NCBI RefSeq assembly: GCF_031585635.1
Contig: NZ_CP134196.1
Coordinates: 1,302,001 to 1,366,000 of the forward strand
Reading direction: 5' to 3'
Origin: Paraburkholderia sp. FT54
GTDB taxonomy: Bacteria; Pseudomonadota; Gammaproteobacteria; Burkholderiales; Burkholderiaceae
Length of the DNA stretch: 64,000 bases
A program made the translations under genes and the position numbers. The notes below the pieces were generated by a model. It was not told the origin of the DNA. It made no database searches and saw nothing but the letters and a program-made list of their open reading frames with translations. Below, in pieces: positions 18,914-27,590 of the stretch; the first letter of the stretch is position 1; each line of letters starts with the position of its first letter.

Positions 18914-19762
18914 ATGCAAGTCGAACAATTGACGTGCGCGATCGGCGCCGAACTCGTCGGAGTGAATCTCGCCGATGCCATCCACGATGATGGCCTGTTC
19001 TCCGAGGTTCGCGCGGCGCTGTTGAAACATCGCGTGCTGTTCCTGCGCGACCAGGACATCACGCGCGCCGAGCACGTGGCGTTTGCGCGCCGCTTCGGCG
19101 AACTGGAAGATCATCCCGTCGCGGGCAGCGATCCGGATCATCCCGGTCTCGTGCGCATCTACAAGACGCCGGACCAGCCCAACGACCGGTACGAAAACGC
19201 GTGGCACGCGGATGCCACCTGGCGCGAGGCGCCGCAGTTCGGTGCTGTCCTGCGCTGCATAGAGTGTCCGCCCGTCGGCGGCGACACGATGTGGGCGAAT
19301 ATGGTCCTCGCCTACGAGAACCTGCCAGGCCACATCAAGACTCAGATAGCAGACCTGCGTGCCCGCCACAGCATCGAGGCGAGCTTCGGTGCCGCGATGC
19401 CGATGGATAAACGCCTCGCGCTGAAGGCCCAGTTTCCGGATGCGGAGCACCCCGTCGTGCGCACGCACCCCGAGACGGACGAGAAGGTGCTGTTCGTGAG
19501 CGCATTCACCACCCATTTCACCAACTTTCACACGCCGGAACGGGTGCGCTTCGGGCAGGACGCGAATCCGGGCGCGGGCGAACTGCTGCGCTATCTCATC
19601 AGCCAGGCCTACATCCCCGAGTACCAGGTGCGCTGGCGCTGGCAGAAGAACAGCATTGCGCTCTGGGACAACCGCAGCACTCAGCACTACGCGGTGATGG
19701 ACTACCCGCCGTGCCACCGCAAGATGGAACGGGCCGGAATTATCGGCGACAAGCCCTACTGA
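18914..19762 (+). CDS. TauD/TfdA-family 2-oxoglutarate-dependent dioxygenase
   Basis: The 282-residue enzyme carries the Fe(II) facial-triad motif WHADATW (His98, Asp100), the distal histidine probably in the STQHYAV region, and a 2-oxoglutarate-binding arginine in the C-terminal HRKMER. Family members hydroxylate and thereby cleave substrates such as taurine, alkyl sulfates and phenoxyacetates. It begins 10 bases after the preceding stop with AAGGAG. Together with the CoA ligase and BKACE it suggests oxidative release of a head group before CoA activation, but the substrate is unknown. Confidence 0.9.
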   Translation: MQVEQLTCAIGAELVGVNLADAIHDDGLFSEVRAALLKHRVLFLRDQDITRAEHVAFARRFGELEDHPVAGSDPDHPGLVRIYKTPDQPNDRYENAWHADATWREAPQFGAVLRCIECPPVGGDTMWANMVLAYENLPGHIKTQIADLRARHSIEASFGAAMPMDKRLALKAQFPDAEHPVVRTHPETDEKVLFVSAFTTHFTNFHTPERVRFGQDANPGAGELLRYLISQAYIPEYQVRWRWQKNSIALWDNRSTQHYAVMDYPPCHRKMERAGIIGDKPY

Positions 19763-19831
19763 TCGTTCACGACCGCGAGAGCGGAAACGCAATCCGGGGC
19801 GCGGGTTCATACAAACAATCAGGAGACAAGG

Positions 19832-21460
19832 ATGCAAGGTTTGATGATGCAGCAGCCGCTGCTGGTCGCTTCGCTGCTCATGCATGCTGAACGCCATCAC
19901 GGTCAACAGGAAATCGTGTCGCGACGAGTCGAAGGCGACATTCACCGCTATTCATATCGGGATCTCGCGCAACGCGCGCGCCGTATGGCCAACGCCCTCG
20001 CGGGACTCGGCATCAAGCCGGGCGAGCGGGTAGGGACGCTCGCATGGAACGGCTACCGTCACATGGAGCTGTACTTCGCGGTGTCGGGGTCCGGGTCCGT
20101 GCTGCATACGCTCAACCCCCGGCTGCACGTCGACCAGCTGGCGTACATCATCGAGCACGCGGAAGATCGCGTCGTGTTCTTTGACCTGACGTTTCTTCCC
20201 TTGATCGAGAGCGTCGCACCGCGTATCAAAAGCCCGAAGGTTTTCGTGGCCATGACCGATCGGGCGCATATGCCGCAAGCGCATGGTCTGTCGAACATGC
20301 TGATGTGCTACGAGGATCTCGTCGATCTTCACGGCGACGTTTTCGACTGGCCGCTGCTCGACGAGAACAGTGCATCGTCACTGTGCTACACCTCAGGCAC
20401 CACCGGCGATCCGAAAGGCGTGCTGTATAGCCACCGCTCGACCCTGCTGCACACCTACGCGGCGGCGCTGCCGGATTCGCTGAACTGCTCGGCGCGCGAT
20501 GTGATCTTCCCCGTCGTGCCGATGTTCCATGTGAATGCGTGGGGACTGCCGTATATCGCCTGCATGGTCGGCGCGAAGCTGGTGTTTCCGGGGCCGGAAC
20601 TCGACGGCAAGTCGCTCTACGAACTGATCGAAACGGAACGGGTCACGCTGTCGGCCGGTGTGCCGACTGTCTGGCAGGGATTGCTTGCGCATGTCGACGC
20701 GATCGGGGGTGCGTTCTCGTCGATGACGCGCACGATCATCGGAGGCGCGCCGTGTCCGACAGCGATGACGGTGGCGTTCCAGACGCGCCATCGGGTCGAG
20801 GTACTGCACGCGTGGGGCATGACGGAATTGAGCCCCGTCGGTACGGTCTGCAGTTTCAAGGCGCACCAGCTATCTCTGCCTGTGTCGGAACGCAACGCGA
20901 TTCAGGCGAAGCAGGGACGGTCAGTGTTCGGCATCGACATGAAGATCGTTGGCCCGGACGGCGAAGAGTTGCCGTGGGACGGCAACGCGACCGGCGATCT
21001 GCTGGTGCGCGGTCAGTGGGTCATGCGGCAGTACTTTGGCGGTGACGACGCGTCGCCGCTGCACGACGGCTGGTTTCCGACGGGAGACGTCGCAAAGATC
21101 GACCCCGACGGCTTCATGCAGATCACGGATCGCAGCAAGGACGTCATCAAGTCCGGCGGAGAGTGGATCAGCTCGACCGACATCGAAAACGTTGCGTGCC
21201 TGCATCCCAAAGTCACGATGGCTGTCTGCATTGCCGCGCGGCACCCGAAGTGGGACGAACGGCCGCTGCTGCTGATCGTGAAAAAGCCGGGCAGTGCGTT
21301 GACAGCGGAAGAACTGCTCGGCTTCTTTGACGGCCGGGTTGCCAGGTGGTGGAAGCCCGATGCAGTGGTGTTCGTCGACAAGATCCCCCTCGGTGCAACC
21401 GGCAAGGTGCTCAAGAACCAGTTACGAGATCAATTTGGCGATTACTTCCTGACGGCGTGA
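19832..21460 (+). CDS. Acyl-CoA synthetase (AMP-forming)
   Basis: The 542-residue ANL-superfamily enzyme activates a carboxylic acid to its CoA thioester. The P-loop-like motif [11 protein letters not shown], the adenylate-binding WGMTELSP, the hinge [17 protein letters not shown] and the C-terminal catalytic lysine in [11 protein letters not shown] are all intact. Its closest general type is the medium/long-chain fatty acyl-CoA ligase group. AGGAGACAAGG precedes the ATG. It supplies acyl-CoA in the BKACE operon. Confidence 0.92.
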   Translation: MQGLMMQQPLLVASLLMHAERHHGQQEIVSRRVEGDIHRYSYRDLAQRARRMANALAGLGIKPGERVGTLAWNGYRHMELYFAVSGSGSVLHTLNPRLHVDQLAYIIEHAEDRVVFFDLTFLPLIESVAPRIKSPKVFVAMTDRAHMPQAHGLSNMLMCYEDLVDLHGDVFDWPLLDENSASSLCYTSGTTGDPKGVLYSHRSTLLHTYAAALPDSLNCSARDVIFPVVPMFHVNAWGLPYIACMVGAKLVFPGPELDGKSLYELIETERVTLSAGVPTVWQGLLAHVDAIGGAFSSMTRTIIGGAPCPTAMTVAFQTRHRVEVLHAWGMTELSPVGTVCSFKAHQLSLPVSERNAIQAKQGRSVFGIDMKIVGPDGEELPWDGNATGDLLVRGQWVMRQYFGGDDASPLHDGWFPTGDVAKIDPDGFMQITDRSKDVIKSGGEWISSTDIENVACLHPKVTMAVCIAARHPKWDERPLLLIVKKPGSALTAEELLGFFDGRVARWWKPDAVVFVDKIPLGATGKVLKNQLRDQFGDYFLTA

Positions 21461-21540
21461 CACGCCGGCTTGGCAATGCAGTTTTACTAAACCAAAAAAC
21501 AGCCGGGTCCGCCCGGCGATCCCCAACCGGAGGAGACAGA

Positions 21541-22692
21541 ATGAAGTTGAAGATGAAGTTAAGCGGTGCTGCCGCGCTGGCGATCTTCGCCATGGCAGCC
21601 CATGCCCAATCATCCGTCACGTTGTACGGCGTGATTGACAGCGGACTGCTGTATCAGAGCACGTCGGCGGCAACGTTTCTACCGCATGCGCCCAACCTGG
21701 GCCATGTCTATCAACTGAAAGACGGCGGCATCTATGCCAGCTTCTGGGGCCTGAAGGGAAGCGAAGACATCGGTGGCGGCTACAGTATCAACTTCAAGCT
21801 GCAGGGTGTATTCAACTCCGCGAACGGCAAGTTCGGCCTCGCCGACACGCCGGGCACGACCGCGATCTTCAACCAGTTCGCGACGGTCGGCGTAGCCGGG
21901 CCGTTTGGCACCTTCGCCGCCGGCCGGCAGATCATCCCGATGATCTACGCGATGGCGGAAACTGACGTCCGGGGTGCACAGTATTTCGGCAGTATTCTGA
22001 CAGCGTGGCTGGGCATCAATCAGGCGGCCGGCTGGCCCGGCACCAGTACGAACGCCCCGATCGGCGCCCTGTACGACAGCAACGCGCTCGTCTACAATTC
22101 GCCGAAATTTTATGGCACCTCGCTCGCGCTCGAGTACGCGCCGGGCGGCGTCGCCGGCCAGTTCCAGGGCGGCACGCGCGAGTCGGCCGTGCTCAAGTAT
22201 TCGAACTACGGCCTGAATCTGTCCGCCGTCTACTACAACGGGCACGATACCAATCCGTTCCCGATAAACTACCCGGCCGCTCCCGCTGTGCCTGCGACAG
22301 GTCAGGCCAATAACCGGTTCTACTATTTCGGTGCGATGTACACGATCAGCGGATTCTCGATATCCGCCTCTTACGGCATCGGCAAGAACCCGGCCAAAAG
22401 CAACACCGCGGACTTCGAAATGGCGTCGGGTGGCCTCGGCTACCAGTTCAGTCCGCGTTTCAAGATCACGTCCGGCTATTACTACCTGAAGGACCGGAAC
22501 AATTCGGCGAACCACTCGAGCGAATTCGCAGTGGGCGCCGAATACAACCTGTCCGCACGGACCAAGGCATACGCGCAGGTGGGGTATGTCGACAACAAGG
22601 GGACCATGAACCAGACAATTATCTATGGAGCCCCGGTTGCGCCGGGCGTGTCCACCACTGCGGCAATGATGGGCATTCGCCATACCTTCTGA
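21541..22692 (+). CDS. Gram-negative porin (Burkholderia type)
   Basis: The 383-residue protein has a signal peptide (MKLKMKLSGAAALAIFAMAAHAQS) followed by SSVTLYGVIDSGL, the standard first strand of betaproteobacterial trimeric porins, and ends with an outer-membrane C-terminal phenylalanine (GIRHTF). GGAGGAGACAG precedes the start. It closes the catabolic operon and probably lets the substrate through the outer membrane. Confidence 0.94.
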   Translation: MKLKMKLSGAAALAIFAMAAHAQSSVTLYGVIDSGLLYQSTSAATFLPHAPNLGHVYQLKDGGIYASFWGLKGSEDIGGGYSINFKLQGVFNSANGKFGLADTPGTTAIFNQFATVGVAGPFGTFAAGRQIIPMIYAMAETDVRGAQYFGSILTAWLGINQAAGWPGTSTNAPIGALYDSNALVYNSPKFYGTSLALEYAPGGVAGQFQGGTRESAVLKYSNYGLNLSAVYYNGHDTNPFPINYPAAPAVPATGQANNRFYYFGAMYTISGFSISASYGIGKNPAKSNTADFEMASGGLGYQFSPRFKITSGYYYLKDRNNSANHSSEFAVGAEYNLSARTKAYAQVGYVDNKGTMNQTIIYGAPVAPGVSTTAAMMGIRHTF

Positions 22693-22722
22693 TTCCGCCA
22701 CCCACATCAACGGGAGTATTCG

Positions 22723-23097
22723 ATGAAAAGCATTCAGGTAGTTCAGCTGGCGGTTGCCGCATTGATCGTTGCCGTGTCTATGAACGCATGGCCCCAGCCG
22801 GGCCAGACGGCCAGCGCACCAGGCGCATCCGCGATGGGGGCGTCAGGCGCAACGGCACCCACGGGAAGGAAAGCGGATCGTGCCCTGCGGCGGAAGGTTT
22901 ATGCCGCCATTGGGAAGCAAAAGGAGATCAGTGCCGGCAATATCAGTGTTACCGCAAAAGACGGCGCGGTGACACTGAATGGCACGGTCACGGATGCTTC
23001 CCAGATCGACAAGGTCGCGGAGATCGCGAAGGGCGTTCCAGGGGTGATTTCGGTGACCAGCAAGCTGACGGTGAAGAAACCGCTTGGCGGCATGTAA
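22723..23097 (+). CDS. BON-domain periplasmic protein
   Basis: The 124-residue protein has a signal peptide, an Ala/Ser/Gly-rich linker and one BON domain (IGKQKEISAGNISVTAKDGAVTLNGTVTDASQIDKVAEIAKGV..VTSKLTV). BON domains bind phospholipid or membrane interfaces and occur in OsmY-type stress proteins. It starts 30 bases after the porin stop with GGGAG, so it may be read through from the porin, or belong functionally to the stress genes that follow. Confidence 0.85.
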   Translation: MKSIQVVQLAVAALIVAVSMNAWPQPGQTASAPGASAMGASGATAPTGRKADRALRRKVYAAIGKQKEISAGNISVTAKDGAVTLNGTVTDASQIDKVAEIAKGVPGVISVTSKLTVKKPLGGM

Positions 23098-23203
23098 ACT
23101 TCCGTAGACAAGCTGCGCGTCCCAGGCGTGCTGACGGTCGGCAATGGATCAGGGTGAAGGGCAACGCCCGCGATCAAGCCTTTTCTGCGCGATTCGAACC
23201 GGT

Positions 23204-23245
23204 AGGCAAGGACGTTGATCACAGGAAGGCCATACGACTTTGGTC
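23204..23245 (-). promoter_or_regulatory. GACC box at 23.2 kb
   Basis: Read on the minus strand, GGACCAAAGTCGTATGG has its core at 23236-23245. The -10 position (23204-23209) reads TTGCCT, a poor match, and no minus-strand gene lies downstream. The palindromic core could serve the plus-strand gene at 23.5 kb instead. It is embedded in the segment shared with 12.57-12.70 kb. Confidence 0.5.
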
Positions 23246-23350
23246 CGATATCGCCGCCAGATTGTGCGCGGTATCTTGCGTGAGTCTATCGTTGGATCGT
23301 CGATCCAACGGCCGTCGCCATGCCTTGCCGGCGCGTTGATTCGAACGGCG
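23221..23350. repeat. Intergenic segment shared with 12.57-12.70 kb (copy B)
   Basis: This is the partner of the repeat at 12568-12695. The conserved parts are CAGGAAGG, the GACC box, CGCCAGATTG and the palindrome GGATCGTCGATCC (23294-23306). The rest of the 23098-23509 gap shows no gene with a ribosome site. Confidence 0.7.
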
Positions 23351-23509
23351 TCGTCGCCGTCAATAAAAAAGCGCTCGTCACCGCGGCAGCTTCGGGATTG
23401 CGGCCCCGTTTGTGGCCGGCGCGATGAAGATTTCCGATCCGGCGGCATTCGCCCGGGACTGCGTGTCGACATGCCATGAGCGCGGCCGGCGAGGTCGGAG
23501 ACCGATCAC

Positions 23510-24214
23510 ATGCCAACTGCGGCGAGAGGCCTCATGTACGCTACCGGGCTAATGGATCAGGAAAACATCAATGCTCGCGAGCCGGTGCTGGATACCGTCG
23601 ATCGGGTGTCCGAATTGTGTTTCGGTCTATTCATGGCGCTAACGTTTGTCGGCGCCGTGTCGGCCGTCACAGCCGGCGAAGGTGCCGGGCGAAAGATGTT
23701 TTACACGGCACTTGGTTGCAACCTCGCTTGGGGCCTCGCCGATGCTGTGATGTTTCTCGTACGCACGCTGACGAATCGCGGTCGGCGGCTTACGCTTGCA
23801 CTGACCATGAGACACGAGCTGGATGCGGCGGCCGGAGTTCGCGCACTGCGTGAGGCGTTGCCCAGGTGGATCACGCCGCTGATCACCGATACGGAACTGG
23901 AGCTTATTCGGGCGCGCCTTTCCGCCATCCCGGATTTGCCGCGCCGTCCGCGTTTTTTGCGGGCTGACATAATCGGAGCGGTGGCCATCTTTCTGATCGT
24001 GGTCTCCTCGACTTTCCCGGTTGCCTTGCCATTCGTCGTGTTCAGCGACGTCCCGACTGCCTTGATCGTTTCGCGTGTTTTGACGATTGCCATCCTGTTT
24101 GGCAGCGGAGTAGCGTTGGGCCGCCACTCCGGGTTCGGTGGATGGAAAGCGGGATTTGCCATGGCAGCGCTAGGCGTAATGCTGACTATGGCAATCATTG
24201 CCTTGGGAGGATAA
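23510..24214 (+). CDS. VIT1/CCC1-like membrane protein
   Basis: The protein of up to 234 residues has about five hydrophobic segments. An N-terminal motif REPVLDTVDRVSELCFGLFMALTF resembles the start of VIT1/CCC1-type iron/manganese transporters, and a long polar middle (about 95-150) precedes three C-terminal helices. Transport function is inferred from this resemblance only. Starts at 23534 and 23552 are also possible. A GACC box lies 265 bases upstream. A short piece of its 5' coding sequence recurs at 12.7 kb. Confidence 0.65.
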   Translation: MPTAARGLMYATGLMDQENINAREPVLDTVDRVSELCFGLFMALTFVGAVSAVTAGEGAGRKMFYTALGCNLAWGLADAVMFLVRTLTNRGRRLTLALTMRHELDAAAGVRALREALPRWITPLITDTELELIRARLSAIPDLPRRPRFLRADIIGAVAIFLIVVSSTFPVALPFVVFSDVPTALIVSRVLTIAILFGSGVALGRHSGFGGWKAGFAMAALGVMLTMAIIALGG

Positions 24215-24756
24215 GGCACAAGCGTTGGGCCAGAATCCGCCAGCAGGATCGCGACTTCAACCGGAAACAGCCGGTAGTGGCTATATGACTGACGACGCGC
24301 GCAATATATTTAAATAGTCCTTTAGACGTGTCGGGCTGCCGCCGCCTGGGGTATTCGCTGATATGCCTGATGTAGCGCGAAACTCAACTCACGGTCGACC
24401 TTCGAATGCCATGCACGTCACGTCCGAAATTCACTATTTCGCTTGCCCGTTTCCGACCAGAAAAAACGCTCGCGCATAGTTATTGAGCTATACAAGCATG
24501 CCGTATTCGCCGGGATGAAATCAACTTTTCCGCGTTTAAATAATTGATAGTGAAACTCAGGCACGGAACGCCGGCAAGCGGGAATTGCAAATAAAAAAAT
24601 TCTTTTACATGTCCCTCCAATCCATGTTTGGGGTCCTATACTGTTCCCAAGTTGCCGATGGCCCAAACCAAACGCCGCGAATCGGTATAGTTGACCGTCG
24701 CGCATGGCGAGGCCCTGACTTTGGACATGCACTAAACATTGGTTACGGAGCTACCA
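24215..24756. other. AT-richer non-coding stretch before the sensor kinase
   Basis: These 542 bases hold no convincing gene. The part from about 24290 to 24620 is clearly AT-richer than the surroundings, with ATATATTTAAATAG near 24305 and AAATAAAAAAATTC near 24590. It is a likely promoter region for the kinase gene. No GACC box is present, so the kinase pair does not seem to be controlled by that site. Confidence 0.5.
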
Positions 24757-26211
24757 ATGATCCATCTGATTGTGCGTGGCAAAGACCTGGTGCAAGGGAT
24801 AGTCAGTTTTGCCAGGGCCCGCTACCTGCAACAGCACCACTCGCCTCGAAGCGTTTACCGCGAAGTGCATCCGTCATCCATCAGCGCCCGTTCGCTTCGG
24901 GAACGCGGACATCGGCGGCTGGGAACACCGGGTGCCAAATCATTGGCGCTACCCGGCGACGTTGCGGATCAGCCCAAAGAGCGGATTGCTGCCGATGAAC
25001 GTGAGTTTGCCAATTCAAAGGCGGGACGGCAACGACATACAGGCGCGAGCGTGGCAGCGCCGCTGGGAGAAAGATGCGGCAGGCGCGCAGTTCTTGACGA
25101 ACGAATTCACTTGAGGGACGCGCTTGAGATGCTGCCGGTCGCGATGCTTACGGTCGATCAGCAGAATCAGATAATTTTTGCGAACAAACGAGCGATAGAC
25201 CTATTCGGCTATACCGGCGAAGAGTTGACCGGCGCATGGATCGAGATGCTGTTCCCCATCCGTGGCTGGCAGGATTGCGGTTCTATAGCCGAAGACCGTG
25301 GCATCGAACACAAAATCGCCGACAAGGCAACAACACAGGTGGTGGTCGCGCGCCGGCGTGACGGTGAAAGTTTTCACGTGGAAACGGATATCACGCAATA
25401 CAGCGCGTTTGATCAGAATTTGCAGATCATCGCCATAACGGGTCGTGACGCGTGCCGCGAAGTCGATCGCAGCCGGAAGGAGATGGCTCATCTGGCGCGA
25501 GTCTCATCTTTGGGAGAACTCGCCAGTTCTCTCGCACACGAGCTGAATCAGCCGCTTACCGCTATCTTGAGCAACGCGCAGGCCGCACAGAAATTCATTG
25601 AATCGGAGAAGGTCAATCTGGCTGAGCTCCGTGAGGCACTGGGCGACATCATTTTAGATAACCGTCGCGCGAGCGAAGTTATCCGGAAGATCCGGACGAT
25701 GGTACGAAAAGGTGACCTGGAGTTGCAGCGGGTAGACGTTGCCGAGGTGGTCCGGGACACCGCCCTGCTCGTCCATAGCGACGCGGTGGCGCGTGATGTT
25801 TGCACGAAATTCGACATTACCGACAATCTGGCGACGGTGTTCGGCGATAAGGTTCAACTACAGCAGGTTTTGCTCAATCTGCTGCTGAACGCTTTCGACG
25901 CAGTGAAGGACTGCGATCCAAAGGAGCGCATCGTCGAGACAACGGTGCGAGAAGAGGTTGGGGGAGGCGTACGGATTACGGTGAAAGATCGAGGTCACGG
26001 TTTGACCGTCGACAGGATGAGCAAGATATTCAGGCCATTTTTCACCACCAAACCTCAAGGACTCGGACTGGGTCTGTCTATCAGCCGCACGATCGTGACG
26101 GCGCACGGAGGCCGGCTATGGGCGGAGAACAACGAGGACAAGGGAGCGTCTTTTCAGATATCGCTACCCCAGGGAGCCGATTTACAGCAGGGTCACGCGC
26201 GGATGTCGTGA
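24757..26211 (+). CDS. PAS-domain sensor histidine kinase (FixL-like)
   Basis: The 484-residue kinase has a PAS domain at about residues 120-240 (MLPVAMLTVDQQNQIIFANKRAIDLFGYTGEEL), a HisKA domain with the phosphorylated His261 in LAHELNQPLTAIL, and an HATPase with N box NLLLNAFDAV, DRGHGL, FFTTK and GLGLGLS. The domain order resembles the cytoplasmic part of FixL, but I see no obvious haem-ligand histidine in the PAS domain, so the signal is unknown. I choose ATG 24757, six bases after ACGGAG. The first 110 residues are basic, low in hydrophobic residues and unlike a known domain. No membrane segment is seen. It overlaps the regulator gene. Confidence 0.88.
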   Translation: MIHLIVRGKDLVQGIVSFARARYLQQHHSPRSVYREVHPSSISARSLRERGHRRLGTPGAKSLALPGDVADQPKERIAADEREFANSKAGRQRHTGASVAAPLGERCGRRAVLDERIHLRDALEMLPVAMLTVDQQNQIIFANKRAIDLFGYTGEELTGAWIEMLFPIRGWQDCGSIAEDRGIEHKIADKATTQVVVARRRDGESFHVETDITQYSAFDQNLQIIAITGRDACREVDRSRKEMAHLARVSSLGELASSLAHELNQPLTAILSNAQAAQKFIESEKVNLAELREALGDIILDNRRASEVIRKIRTMVRKGDLELQRVDVAEVVRDTALLVHSDAVARDVCTKFDITDNLATVFGDKVQLQQVLLNLLLNAFDAVKDCDPKERIVETTVREEVGGGVRITVKDRGHGLTVDRMSKIFRPFFTTKPQGLGLGLSISRTIVTAHGGRLWAENNEDKGASFQISLPQGADLQQGHARMS

Positions 26212-26831
26212 ATCAGGGCGCCGCCTGCGTTTTCATCGTCGACGACGATGAGCGGGTGCGATGCGCACTTTCCCGACTGCTGCGCGCGTCGGGTTATCAC
26301 GTCGAATCCTTCGACAGTCCGGATGCTTTTCTGGACAGAGCCGATCTGGCGAGCACGCCCGCATGCCTCGTTCTCGATTTGCAGATGCCGGGAATGACGG
26401 GGCTGGACGTGCAGCGCAATCTCAACCAGCTCATCCCCATCGTCTTTCTGACGGGGCATGGCGACGTCAGTTCGAGTGTCGAAGCAATGAAAGCCGGCGC
26501 ACTCGATTTTCTGACCAAGCCGGTGTGCGAATCGCTGTTGCTGGCCGCGGTAGATCGCGCGCTCAGACGCGCTTGCATCGAGTATGCGAGAAGGAGCGAA
26601 ACGGCTGAACTCCTGGAACGGGTCAATCATCTCACGCGGCGCGAGCGCGAGGTCATGGCCCTCGTCGTGACAGGCCGCCTGAACAAGCAGGTCGCCAGCG
26701 ATCTCGGCGCGGCTGAAAAAACGATCAAGATTCATCGGGCCCGCGTGATGGAGAAGATGAAGGCCCGATCGATTGTGGAACTCGTCCGGCTTGCGGAAAG
26801 AGTCGGCCTGTACGCAACCGAAGACAAGTAA
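26208..26831 (+). CDS. FixJ/NarL-type response regulator
   Basis: The 207-residue protein has a receiver domain with acidic pocket DDDE, phospho-acceptor Asp57 in LVLDLQMPG and Lys in DFLTKPV, then a LuxR-type helix-turn-helix (LTRREREVMALVVTGRLNKQVASDLGAAEKTIKIHRARVMEKM). I propose GTG 26208, overlapping the kinase stop in GTGA, which implies translational coupling. A longer reading from 26118 would overlap the kinase by 94 bases. It is the cognate partner of the kinase and the best local candidate to bind the GACC boxes. Confidence 0.9.
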   Translation: MNQGAACVFIVDDDERVRCALSRLLRASGYHVESFDSPDAFLDRADLASTPACLVLDLQMPGMTGLDVQRNLNQLIPIVFLTGHGDVSSSVEAMKAGALDFLTKPVCESLLLAAVDRALRRACIEYARRSETAELLERVNHLTRREREVMALVVTGRLNKQVASDLGAAEKTIKIHRARVMEKMKARSIVELVRLAERVGLYATEDK

Positions 26832-26902
26832 TGCCACATGGTCCGATCGGCGTCCTCGTGACCGCCGACCGGACCCAGCACTGGCGCGAGTGGCCGCTAG
26901 TG

Positions 26903-26944
26903 GACCAAAGTCTTATTTCTCATTTCCGTCTCTCCCGTTAGTCT
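26903..26944 (+). promoter_or_regulatory. GACC-box promoter of the receiver-only gene
   Basis: GGACCAAAGTCTTAT has its core at 26903-26912. TTTCTC stands at the -35 position, and TAGTCT (26939-26944) follows after 17 bases. The predicted start point is near 26951, 44 bases before the ATG at 26995. Confidence 0.7.
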
Positions 26945-26949
26945 AAAAG

Positions 26950-26960
26950 GACCAATGGTC
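26950..26960. promoter_or_regulatory. Second GACC palindrome at the predicted start point
   Basis: GACCAATGGTC is a perfect palindrome around one base and falls on the predicted transcription start of the promoter at 26903. A site here would block transcription, which suggests autoregulation of the receiver gene. Confidence 0.45.
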
Positions 26961-26994
26961 TACTCACGGAGCGACTGCGTGTTCGCGCTGTCAT

Positions 26995-27381
26995 ATGGGC
27001 AACCTCAATCAGATCGTTGCTGTGGTCGATGATGACGAATCGATATGCCGAGCCATCAAGCGTCTGCTGCACTCCGCTGGGATCGAGGCGGAGACGTTTT
27101 CAAGCGGCGATGAGTTCTTGAATACGCTGACGGCAATTCCGTCATACCGGCCTGCGTGTGTCATTCTGGACGTCCAGATGCCGGGAACAAGCGGACTGGA
27201 AATTCAGCGTCAACTTGCGCCGATAGGCCTGCCGGTCATCATGATCACCGCGCACGACGAGCTTTCCGTCAGGCAGGCCGCGCTCGCGTCCGGCGCTTCC
27301 GCGTATCTACGAAAGCCGTTCAATGCCGCCATCCTGATCAGGGCTGTCGAAATGGCGATCAACGGCCCTCGGCACCCTTGA
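26995..27381 (+). CDS. Stand-alone receiver-domain protein
   Basis: The 128-residue protein consists of one receiver domain only: acidic pocket DDDE, phospho-acceptor Asp59 in VILDVQMPG, Thr in MITAHDE and Lys in YLRKPFNAA. There is no output domain. Its closest relation in the window is the receiver of the FixJ-like protein. It probably acts as a phosphate sink or connector for the adjacent kinase. It carries its own GACC-box promoter, so it could give feedback. The ATG at 26995 has only a weak ribosome site. Confidence 0.88.
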   Translation: MGNLNQIVAVVDDDESICRAIKRLLHSAGIEAETFSSGDEFLNTLTAIPSYRPACVILDVQMPGTSGLEIQRQLAPIGLPVIMITAHDELSVRQAALASGASAYLRKPFNAAILIRAVEMAINGPRHP

Positions 27382-27409
27382 AGAACATGCACCTCGCCGG
27401 GCGATATGA

Positions 27410-27451
27410 GACCAAGGTCCGATTGTCTCGCTGTATTCCAGCTACCAAACT
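27410..27451 (+). promoter_or_regulatory. GACC-box promoter ahead of the RND/Pqi gene string
   Basis: AGACCAAGGTCCGAT has its core at 27410-27419. TTGTCT (27423-27428) and CAAACT (27446-27451) follow with a 17-base spacer. The next gene is the exported protein at 27591, and the efflux operon begins 17 bases after that gene. Confidence 0.65.
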
Positions 27452-27590
27452 GACTTACATCAGCGCGTCACTCAAACGGCCAGCCGTATTGAGTGGGGGC
27501 GCGGCTAAAATGACCTGACGCGTTCGCCAGCCGTCGTCGCGCGCGGGTTCACTGCGCGAGCAGCGCTCAAAGAAAACGCAGGAGTACGTG

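Noticed and set aside
17131..19062. 643-residue open frame antisense to the MFS and quinone reductase genes
   Set aside because: It has no ribosome site and no recognisable motif and overlaps two convincing genes.
26995..27381. Receiver-only gene as a truncated full regulator
   Set aside because: The domain ends naturally after its last helix with a stop, and no helix-turn-helix remnant follows in any frame.
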